A DNA stretch of 64,000 nucleotides, from assembly GCF_015234305.1 (NCBI RefSeq), contig NZ_JADGMI010000003.1, forward strand, positions 481,884 through 545,883, read 5' to 3'. The translations under genes and the position numbers were made by a program. Numbering within the stretch: position 1 is the first letter of the stretch; every line of letters begins with the position of its first letter. Source of the DNA: Superficieibacter sp. 1612_C1 (GTDB lineage: Bacteria; Pseudomonadota; Gammaproteobacteria; Enterobacterales; Enterobacteriaceae). This document shows, piece after piece, positions 57,540 through 64,000 of this stretch. The notes below the pieces were generated by a model. That model did not search any database. It worked only from the letters and a program-made list of their open reading frames with translations, and was not told the origin of the DNA.

Positions 57540-58598
57540 TTAGCGTTTATCCGCCACCAGCTTCAGTGCCCGCTCGAGCACTTCAATATCGGCTCCTGCC
57601 TTGTGCGCATTTTCACTCAGGTAACGACGCCACTGGCGCGCGCCGGGGATCCCCTGAAACAGCCCCAGCATATGCCGTGAGATATGCCCGAGGTAGGTTC
57701 CCTGACTAAGTTCGCGTTCAATGTACGGGTACATGGCGCGGACTATCGCCACCGGATCGGCATCTGCGCCGGTGGTATTAAAGATTTCGCGATCCACCGA
57801 CGCCAGAATCCCCGGGTTCTGGTACGCCTCACGCCCGACCATCACGCCATCCATATGCTGAAGGTGCGCTTTGGCTTCTTCCAGCGATTTAATACCGCCG
57901 TTGATCGCCATGGTTAAGTGCGGGAAATCGCGCTTCAGCTGGTAAACGCGCGGATAATCCAGCGGCGGGATTTCGCGGTTTTCTTTCGGACTCAGCCCGG
58001 AAAGCCAGGCTTTGCGCGCATGAATGATAAACATCTCGCATTCGCCCTTGCCGGAAACGGTATCAATAAACTGGCACAGGAACTCATAGCTGTCCTGCTC
58101 GTCGATACCAATACGCGTTTTCACCGTCACCGGAATGGAAACCACATCGCGCATCGCCTTAATACAATCCGCGACCAGCGCGGCGTTACCCATCAGGCAG
58201 GCACCAAACATACCGTTTTGCACGCGGTCTGAAGGACAACCCACGTTCAGGTTGATTTCATCATAGCCACGCGCTTCTGCCAGTTTCGCACACTGCGCAA
58301 GCGCCGCCGGATCGCTGCCGCCAAGCTGGAGCGCGACTGGTTGTTCTTCTTCGCTATAGGCCAGATAATCGCCTTTACCGTGAATAATCGCGCCTGTCGT
58401 GACCATTTCCGTGTACAGCAGCGTGTGGCGGGAAAGCAGACGCAGGAAATAACGGCAGTGCCTGTCCGTCCAGTCGAGCATCGGCGCGATGGAGAAACGG
58501 TGGGCGGGGAAAGCCGCTGTATTATCAGATATCTCGTTGTTTTCAGGCTCTTTATTTTGATACATTTTAAACTTTTTAGGTATTGTGGATTTGAGCAT
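57540..58598 (-). CDS. dusA: tRNA-dihydrouridine(20/20a) synthase DusA
   Basis: The 352-residue flavoenzyme has [32 protein letters not shown], the catalytic loop [22 protein letters not shown] (Cys active site) and [13 protein letters not shown]. It reduces uridines 20/20a in tRNA D loops. Two starts are possible, 58598 or an in-frame ATG at 58565; the N-terminal 30 residues are variable in the family, and neither has a strong ribosome site. Confidence 0.94.
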   Translation of the reverse strand: MLKSTIPKKFKMYQNKEPENNEISDNTAAFPAHRFSIAPMLDWTDRHCRYFLRLLSRHTLLYTEMVTTGAIIHGKGDYLAYSEEEQPVALQLGGSDPAALAQCAKLAEARGYDEINLNVGCPSDRVQNGMFGACLMGNAALVADCIKAMRDVVSIPVTVKTRIGIDEQDSYEFLCQFIDTVSGKGECEMFIIHARKAWLSGLSPKENREIPPLDYPRVYQLKRDFPHLTMAINGGIKSLEEAKAHLQHMDGVMVGREAYQNPGILASVDREIFNTTGADADPVAIVRAMYPYIERELSQGTYLGHISRHMLGLFQGIPGARQWRRYLSENAHKAGADIEVLERALKLVADKR

Positions 58599-58715
58599 CT
58601 GCCATTGCTGCTTGTGTGTAATTTACGTCTGTGAACGAGGCTTCTGGCGATCTCAAACAGGTAAAAAGCCCAATCCAATATCATCGCCGGGTTATCTTTT
58701 CGCCTGAGATACGTC

Positions 58716-59024
58716 TCAACCAAATAGCTCGCTATGAGTACCTAAATCAACAAATACAACTACATTTTGCTTTTCATCGATATTGTATAGAAGTAAGAAG
58801 TCACCGCCAACGTGAAGCTCTCTCGTCCCCATCCAGTTACCTTTTAACTCATGGTCAAGGTACTCAGCTGGAAGCAATTTATTGGCGAAAATCAACTGCA
58901 TAACGGTTACTACATCGTTCATGTTATAGCGGCCGGAGCGATTATAACGTTCCCATGACTTCATGAAGGCTTTCGTGTATTCAACCGCTCGCGGTATTTT
59001 ACTTCTCTTGTTCACCATCGCCAT
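58716..59024 (-). CDS. YafQ/RelE-family mRNA interferase toxin
   Basis: The 102-residue protein ends with the YafQ-type pattern YLDHELKGNWMGTRELHVGGDFLLLYN and FVDLGTHSELFG, where the late His is catalytic in YafQ. Members cleave mRNA on ribosomes. It overlaps the antitoxin gene by 26 bases, an unusually long overlap. Not part of the E. coli dusA-zur interval, so probably acquired. Confidence 0.85.
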   Translation of the reverse strand: MAMVNKRSKIPRAVEYTKAFMKSWERYNRSGRYNMNDVVTVMQLIFANKLLPAEYLDHELKGNWMGTRELHVGGDFLLLYNIDEKQNVVVFVDLGTHSELFG

Positions 59025-59280
59025 TAAGTCCTTTTAGCATGGCATCCACGGAATCAAAACGGGCGCTACGTTTGCTGAGAATATCCTGTGTCTCACGTAG
59101 TGCAGCGGCTGTTTTCGCCGAGGGGCGACGAGTTACATCAAAAGGCAATCCCTGAGTCTGAACAACTTTTTCCAGAAACAGACGGATAGCGGCGCTAACC
59201 GTTAAGCCGCAACCGTTCAAAACATGCGTGACGTCGCTTTTTAGTTCTTCAGAAATTCGGGTGTTAATTCTGGTATCCAT
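58999..59280 (-). CDS. RelB/DinJ-family antitoxin
   Basis: The 93-residue protein has the ribbon-helix-helix start MDTRINTRISEELKSDVTHVLNGCGLTVSAAIRLFLEKVV, as in DinJ, and an acidic tail. It should bind the toxin downstream and repress the operon. The upstream region (59281-59330) has no LexA box, unlike E. coli dinJ-yafQ. Confidence 0.85.
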   Translation of the reverse strand: MDTRINTRISEELKSDVTHVLNGCGLTVSAAIRLFLEKVVQTQGLPFDVTRRPSAKTAAALRETQDILSKRSARFDSVDAMLKGLNGDGEQEK

Positions 59281-59442
59281 AAAACCCTCCTGCTTTGTAC
59301 ATCCATTGTACTCACAAAAATTTTTTCTTTCAAACGATGCTCACATGTTCGCACTCCGTTTTCTGAACGCAGCAGCCTCCATTTCTGACTTTCAACAGAA
59401 CATGATAAAATAGGCTTCTGCCCACCCCCACCAGAGGACGCT

Positions 59443-59955
59443 ATGGACAAGACCACTTCGCAGGAGATGTTAGCGCAAGCTGAAAAGCTGTGCGTGCAAC
59501 GCAATGTGCGCCTGACTCCGCAGCGCCTTGAAGTGTTGCGGTTAATGAGCCTGCAACAGGGCGCAATTAGCGCCTACGATCTGCTCGACCTGCTGCGCGA
59601 CAAAGAACCGCAGGCCAAGCCGCCGACGGTATATCGTGCGCTGGAGTTCTTGCTCGAGCAGGGTTTCGTGCATAAGGTGGAATCGACCAACAGCTACGTG
59701 CTGTGCCATCTTTTCGATCACTCCCACACGTCGGCGATGTTTATCTGCGACCGCTGCGGCGTCGTAAAAGAGGAAGGTGCCGACGGCGTGGAAGATATCA
59801 TGCATGCGCTGGCAGCGCGGATGGGGTTTGCTTTACGTCACAATGTGATCGAAGCACACGGCCTGTGCGCAGAGTGCGCCGAGGTTGAAGCCTGTCGTCA
59901 TCCCGGCGAATGTCATCACGATCACAGTATTCAGAGCAAGAAAAAGCCGCGCTGA
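59443..59955 (+). CDS. zur: Zinc uptake regulator Zur
   Basis: The 170-residue Fur-family repressor has a winged helix (NVRLTPQRLEVLRLMSLQQGAISAYDLLDLL, PPTVYRALEFLLEQGFVHKVES) and metal sites including CDRCG and CAECAEVEAC, with a His-rich C-terminus HPGECHHDHS. It represses zinc uptake genes when zinc is plentiful. Its usual neighbour yjbJ lies convergently. Confidence 0.96.
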   Translation: MDKTTSQEMLAQAEKLCVQRNVRLTPQRLEVLRLMSLQQGAISAYDLLDLLRDKEPQAKPPTVYRALEFLLEQGFVHKVESTNSYVLCHLFDHSHTSAMFICDRCGVVKEEGADGVEDIMHALAARMGFALRHNVIEAHGLCAECAEVEACRHPGECHHDHSIQSKKKPR

Positions 59956-59974
59956 TTGCAGCACGGCTTCTTTT
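59945..59974 (+). terminator. Terminator at the end of zur
   Basis: AGCCGCGCTG (59945-59954) pairs with CAGCACGGCT (59959-59968) with one mismatch, followed by TCTTTT. It overlaps the zur stop. Confidence 0.7.
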
Positions 59975-60033
59975 GGGGTGGTACCTCCATGTACCTTCGG
60001 GCAGGACTTCTCAGGGGTTAGCTGAGTGCACTA

Positions 60034-60243
60034 CTACCAGCGGTAATCGTGACGGGTTTCCCAGTCTTTCACTTCGGTTTCCGCCTGATCTTTCTGATAA
60101 CCATAACGCTCCTGGATTTTACCCACCAGCTGGTCACGTTTACCTTCGATGACGGTCATATCGTCATCGGTCAGTTTGCCCCATTGTTCTTTCGCTTTAC
60201 CTTTGAACTGTTTCCAGTTACCGCCGACTTCGTCTTTATTCAT
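60034..60243 (-). CDS. yjbJ: CsbD-family stress protein YjbJ
   Basis: The 69-residue protein starts MNKDEVGGNWKQFKGKAKEQWGKLTDDD and ends DWETRHDYRW, close to E. coli YjbJ, an abundant stationary-phase and osmotic-stress protein of unknown mechanism. The ATG at 60243 gives the conserved start. Confidence 0.95.
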   Translation of the reverse strand: MNKDEVGGNWKQFKGKAKEQWGKLTDDDMTVIEGKRDQLVGKIQERYGYQKDQAETEVKDWETRHDYRW

Positions 60244-60461
60244 AATTATGTCCTCATTGTTGGGGTACAAATCATTCGAATTCTGTCGTCCAGATAAGCT
60301 GTGTTTTCTGCTGAACGTAAGAATAAGTGTAGATGAGGATCCTGTACCCTGCGGGGAATTAAGAATATTTAACCCTGTGAAGCGCCATAAGGCTGAGATG
60401 GTATTAGAGGGTAAAGAGGAGATCCTGCGGCACCAACAGCACCGCAGAAATCAGAACGAGG

Positions 60462-61070
60462 TTACAGCCACTCGCCGTTGCGGATCACGCCAACAGCCAG
60501 TCCTTCAATAGAGAAGTTTTGCTTACGCAGGTCGACCACGATAGGTGAAAACTCGTTATTTTCAGGCAGTAGTTCAACGACGTTGCCCTGTTTTTTCAGG
60601 CGCTTCACGGTTACTTCTTCGTCAATACGCGCGACGACAACCTGACCGTTACGCACGTCCTGCGTTTTATGCACTGCCAGCAAATCGCCGTCCATAATAC
60701 CGATGTCTTTCATCGACATCCCGCTAACGCGCAGCAGAAAATCGGCGTTGGGTTTAAACAGTGACGGGTCAACCTGATAGTGGCTTTCAATATGCTGCTG
60801 CGCCAGCAGCGGCTCACCGGCAGCCACGCGACCGATAAGCGGAATGCCTTCTTCTTCCTGAATTAGCAGACGAATACCACGCGATGCGCCGGTAACAATC
60901 TCAATCACCCCTTTACGCGCCAGCGCTTTAAGGTGTTCTTCAGCCGCGTTTGGGGAACGGAACCCCAAACGTTGCGCAATTTCCGCACGCGTCGGTGGCA
61001 TGCCTGTCTGGCTGATGTGATCCCGAATGAGATCGAACACCTCTTGCTGCCTGGCCGTTAACGCTTTCAT
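60462..61070 (-). CDS. lexA: SOS repressor LexA
   Basis: The 202-residue repressor has the winged helix ([31 protein letters not shown]), autocleavage site VAAGEP (Ala-Gly near 84-85), nucleophile Ser in [16 protein letters not shown] near 119 and Lys in VTVKRLKK near 156. Two LexA boxes control it. dinF, which follows lexA in E. coli, is missing: yjbJ starts only 219 bases downstream. Confidence 0.98.
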   Translation of the reverse strand: MKALTARQQEVFDLIRDHISQTGMPPTRAEIAQRLGFRSPNAAEEHLKALARKGVIEIVTGASRGIRLLIQEEEGIPLIGRVAAGEPLLAQQHIESHYQVDPSLFKPNADFLLRVSGMSMKDIGIMDGDLLAVHKTQDVRNGQVVVARIDEEVTVKRLKKQGNVVELLPENNEFSPIVVDLRKQNFSIEGLAVGVIRNGEWL

Positions 61071-61078
61071 TCCGCCCC

Positions 61079-61115
61079 CTGGGTGTATATACAGTTATGC
61101 TGTGAGTATATACAG
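61079..61115. promoter_or_regulatory. Two LexA boxes upstream of lexA
   Basis: Plus-strand CTGGGTGTATATACAG (61079-61094) and CTGTGAGTATATACAG (61100-61115), 21 bp apart, match the two autoregulatory SOS boxes of E. coli lexA. Confidence 0.95.
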
Positions 61116-61179
61116 CTAACGGCGATTTTGGAACCACCAATGGCACGAAAAATAAGAGACTTTTCTACTTTTGCGACCT

Positions 61180-61548
61180 TCAGCGGAAATGCGACCACAA
61201 TAAAGTGGTCCAGGTGATAAGCGCGACGACTATCGCCAGCAGTACCGCCGCCGATCCCATATCCTTGGCGCGGCCCGACAGTTCGTGCCGTTCCGTGCCG
61301 ATACGGTCCACGACAGCTTCAATCGCACTGTTTAAAATTTCCACAATCATCACCAGCAGTACCGAGCCTATCAGCAGGACACGCGTGATGGGGTCCACAT
61401 CCAGCCAGCAGGCGATAATGATAGCCACAATGGCGGCCACGCCTTCCTGCCGAAAAGCGGCTTCGTTAATCCATGCCGCACGAAATCCTTTCCAGGAATA
61501 ACCCGCTGCGTTGATAATCCGGGTCAATCCGGTGGTATTATTGGCCAT
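61180..61548 (-). CDS. dgkA: Diacylglycerol kinase DgkA
   Basis: The 122-residue inner-membrane enzyme has three helices and the family motif EILNSAIEAVVDRIGTERHELSGRAKDMGSAAV. It recycles diacylglycerol from membrane-derived oligosaccharide and lipid A modification. It is upstream of lexA on the same strand and divergent from plsB, as in E. coli. Confidence 0.96.
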   Translation of the reverse strand: MANNTTGLTRIINAAGYSWKGFRAAWINEAAFRQEGVAAIVAIIIACWLDVDPITRVLLIGSVLLVMIVEILNSAIEAVVDRIGTERHELSGRAKDMGSAAVLLAIVVALITWTTLLWSHFR

Positions 61549-61677
61549 TAAAAGAACCTTTTTACATTATTAGCGTCAATGATATAGCGCGCGTCCTGCG
61601 TAAGCTCAGAAAATCGGTTCACTTTCTGATATCCTTGCAGCGCATTTGCATGATTAACCAGAGGCTTCACATCGTTT

Positions 61678-64000
61678 ATGTCCGGCTGGCCACGAATTTA
61701 CTACAAATTACTGAATTTACCATTAAGCGTGCTGGTAAAGAGCAAGTCTATTCCGGCGGAACCCGCACAGGAATTGGGTCTGGATACCTCCCGCCCGATT
61801 ATGTACGTATTGCCTTATAACTCAAAAGCGGATTTGCTGACGCTGCGCACGCAGTGCCTGGCGCACGATCTCCCCGATCCTCTGGAGCCGCTGGAGGTCG
61901 ACGGCACCCTGCTGCCGCGTTACGTCTTTATTCACGGCGGACCGCGTGTGTTTACCTACTACACGCCGAAAGAAGAGTCTATCAAACTCTTCCACGACTA
62001 TCTGGATCTGCATCGCAGCAATCCGGGTCTGGACGTGCAGATGGTGCCGGTATCGGTGATGTTTGGCCGTTCGCCAGGGCGTGAGAAGGGCGAGGTTAAT
62101 CCGCCGCTGCGCATGCTCAATGGCATACAAAAGTTTTTCGCCGTGTCCTGGCTGGGGCGCGACAGTTTTGTCCGCTTCTCCCCTTCGGTCTCTCTGCGGC
62201 GTATGGCAGACGAGCATGGAACGGATAAGATCATTGCGCAAAAGCTGGCGCGCGTTGCGCGTATGCACTTTGCCCGCCAGCGTCTGGCGGCCGTTGGGCC
62301 ACGTCTGCCTGCCCGTCAGGATCTGTTTAATAAGCTTCTGGCGTCCAAAGCCATTGCCCGCGCGGTAGAAGACGAAGCACGCAGCAAAAAAATCTCTCAT
62401 GAAAAAGCGCAGCAGAATGCGATTGCGCTGATGGAGGAGATTGCCGCTAACTTCTCTTACGAGATGATCCGCCTGACCGACCGTATTCTGGGCTTCACCT
62501 GGAACCGTCTGTATCAGGGGATTAACGTGCATAACGCCGAGCGCGTGCGGCAGTTGGCGCATGACGGTCATGAGATTGTCTACGTGCCCTGTCACCGCAG
62601 CCATATGGACTATATGCTGCTCTCCTACGTGCTCTATCATCAGGGGCTGGTGCCGCCGCACATTGCTGCGGGTATCAATCTGAACTTCTGGCCTGCCGGG
62701 CCGATTTTCCGCCGCCTGGGCGCGTTCTTCATTCGCCGTACCTTTAAGGGTAACAAGCTCTATTCGACGGTGTTCCGTGAATATCTCGGTGAGCTGTTTA
62801 GCCGCGGCTATTCCGTTGAGTATTTTGTCGAGGGTGGCCGCTCACGTACTGGCCGCCTGCTGGATCCAAAAACCGGCACCCTGTCGATGACGATTCAGGC
62901 GATGCTCCGTGGCGGGACGCGCCCAATCACTCTGGTGCCGATTTATATCGGCTATGAGCATGTGATGGAAGTGGGCACTTACGCCAAAGAGCTGCGTGGC
63001 GCGACGAAAGAGAAAGAAAACCTGCTGCAAATGATGCGCGGTTTGAGCAAGCTGCGTAATCTCGGTCAGGGCTACGTCAACTTCGGCGAGCCGATGCCGC
63101 TGATGACCTACCTTAATCACCATGTGCCTGAGTGGCGTGAATCCATCGATCCGATTGAAGCGGTGCGCCCGGCCTGGCTAACGCCGACCGTTAACCGCAT
63201 CGCCGCCGATCTGATGGTGCGCATTAACAATGCAGGGGCGGCTAACGCCATGAACCTGTGCTGTACCGCGTTGCTGGCTTCCCGTCAGCGCTCCCTGACG
63301 CGTGAGCAACTGACGCAACAACTGGATTGCTATCTCGATCTGTTACGTAATGTGCCGTATGCGCCGGACTCTACCGCGCCTGTCGCCACGGCTAACGAAC
63401 TTATTGAGCATGCATTGCAGATGAATAAGTTCCTGGTCGAGAAAGACACCATCGGCGATATCATCGTCCTGCCGCGCGAGCAGGCGGTTCTGATGACTTA
63501 CTATCGCAATAACATCACGCATATGCTGATGTTGCCGTCGCTGATTGCCGCCATTGTGACTCAGCATCGGCAGATTTCGCGCGACGCCCTGCTGCATCAT
63601 GTGGAATTACTTTATCCGATGCTGAAAGCCGAACTGTTCCTGCGCTGGGATACCAGCGAAGTGGCAGGCGTGATTGACGCGCTGACGGCAGAGATGGCGC
63701 GCCAGGGGCTGATTACCTCCGAAGAAGCGGAGTTCCGTATCAACCCGGCCCGTGCCCGGACGCTGCAACTGCTGGCGGCAGGCGCGCGTGAAACGCTACA
63801 GCGCTATGCGATTACCTTCTGGCTGCTCAGTGCTAATCCGTCGATCAACCGTGGCACGCTGGAGAAAGAGAGTCGTACCGTGGCGCAGCGTTTATCCGTG
63901 CTGCACGGTATCAACGCACCGGAGTTCTTCGATAAAGCAGTCTTTAGTTCTCTGGTGCTGACGCTGCGTGATGAGGGCTATATCAGCGATACCGGGGATG
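61678..64000 (+). CDS. plsB: Glycerol-3-phosphate acyltransferase PlsB (3' end outside window)
   Basis: From ATG at 61678 the frame ([20 protein letters not shown]) is open to the window end: 774 codons, of about 807 in E. coli, so roughly 33 are missing. The acyltransferase block [13 protein letters not shown] (H-x4-D) is near residue 305, followed by GAFFIRRTF and [13 protein letters not shown] and [12 protein letters not shown]. It makes lysophosphatidate, the first step of phospholipid synthesis, and is divergent from dgkA. Confidence 0.97.
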   Translation, partial: MSGWPRIYYKLLNLPLSVLVKSKSIPAEPAQELGLDTSRPIMYVLPYNSKADLLTLRTQCLAHDLPDPLEPLEVDGTLLPRYVFIHGGPRVFTYYTPKEESIKLFHDYLDLHRSNPGLDVQMVPVSVMFGRSPGREKGEVNPPLRMLNGIQKFFAVSWLGRDSFVRFSPSVSLRRMADEHGTDKIIAQKLARVARMHFARQRLAAVGPRLPARQDLFNKLLASKAIARAVEDEARSKKISHEKAQQNAIALMEEIAANFSYEMIRLTDRILGFTWNRLYQGINVHNAERVRQLAHDGHEIVYVPCHRSHMDYMLLSYVLYHQGLVPPHIAAGINLNFWPAGPIFRRLGAFFIRRTFKGNKLYSTVFREYLGELFSRGYSVEYFVEGGRSRTGRLLDPKTGTLSMTIQAMLRGGTRPITLVPIYIGYEHVMEVGTYAKELRGATKEKENLLQMMRGLSKLRNLGQGYVNFGEPMPLMTYLNHHVPEWRESIDPIEAVRPAWLTPTVNRIAADLMVRINNAGAANAMNLCCTALLASRQRSLTREQLTQQLDCYLDLLRNVPYAPDSTAPVATANELIEHALQMNKFLVEKDTIGDIIVLPREQAVLMTYYRNNITHMLMLPSLIAAIVTQHRQISRDALLHHVELLYPMLKAELFLRWDTSEVAGVIDALTAEMARQGLITSEEAEFRINPARARTLQLLAAGARETLQRYAITFWLLSANPSINRGTLEKESRTVAQRLSVLHGINAPEFFDKAVFSSLVLTLRDEGYISDTGD

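Noticed and set aside
59281-59340. LexA box in front of the DinJ/YafQ-type pair
   Set aside because: No CTG-N10-CAG match occurs in the upstream sequence.

Overview
The window comes from the chromosome of a gamma-proteobacterium of the family Enterobacteriaceae. Gene content and order follow the E. coli/Salmonella map of the proP-als-fdhF-acs-soxRS-ssb-uvrA-dnaB-lexA-plsB region, in mirror image. Several replacements place it nearer the Enterobacter/Lelliottia/Leclercia/Citrobacter group than E. coli: no phn operon apart from one fragment, no nrf genes, no dinF, an added pnuC-nadR pair, cidAB-like genes beside actP, and a giant-adhesin locus beside proP. The genus is inferred from recall of gene order, not from a database search.

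Layout. 1-7.5 kb: the 3' end of a giant repetitive adhesin gene (about 130 Asp-Ala/Asp-Ser dipeptides, then a His/Asp-rich tail), followed by its dedicated type I secretion system (TolC-like outer-membrane protein, LapB/BapC-type ABC exporter with a degenerate C39 domain, HlyD-type adaptor). 7.6-11.2 kb: a GntR-controlled module of an MHS-family transporter and two unrecognised cytosolic proteins, with four copies of a shared 11-bp operator-like palindrome. 11.4-17.2 kb: proP, yjcZ-crfC, yjdM. 17.4-25 kb: an orphan, internally shortened phnH, then rpiB divergent from alsR-alsBACEK (D-allose use), with an ERIC element between alsR and alsB. 25-29.7 kb: selenoprotein gene fdhF with sigma-54 promoter, UGA codon and SECIS; two tandem hok-type toxin loci; gltP. 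30-36.3 kb: acs-yjcH-actP acetate operon, then cidB/cidA-like genes divergent from a LysR regulator. 36.4-44.2 kb: yjcE, ghxP, a glutathione S-transferase, soxR/soxS, pdeC, yjcB. 44.2-64 kb: ssb, uvrA, a two-gene unknown module, yjbR-yjbQ, aphA, tyrB, the alr-pnuC-nadR-like cluster, dnaB, qorA, pspG, dusA, a YafQ/DinJ-type toxin-antitoxin pair, zur, yjbJ, lexA, dgkA and the first 774 codons of plsB.

How the parts connect. The adhesin and exporter form one surface-attachment locus. The als genes import, phosphorylate and epimerise allose. acs-yjcH-actP scavenges acetate, and the neighbouring cidAB-like/LysR set may share the acetate/pyruvate theme. SoxR/SoxS, the ssb-uvrA intergenic region and lexA carry textbook redox and SOS control sites. 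No phage, insertion sequence, CRISPR array, rRNA or tRNA was found. The least explained parts are the GntR module (7.6-11.2 kb), the lipoprotein pair at 48.0-48.8 kb and the adhesin tail.
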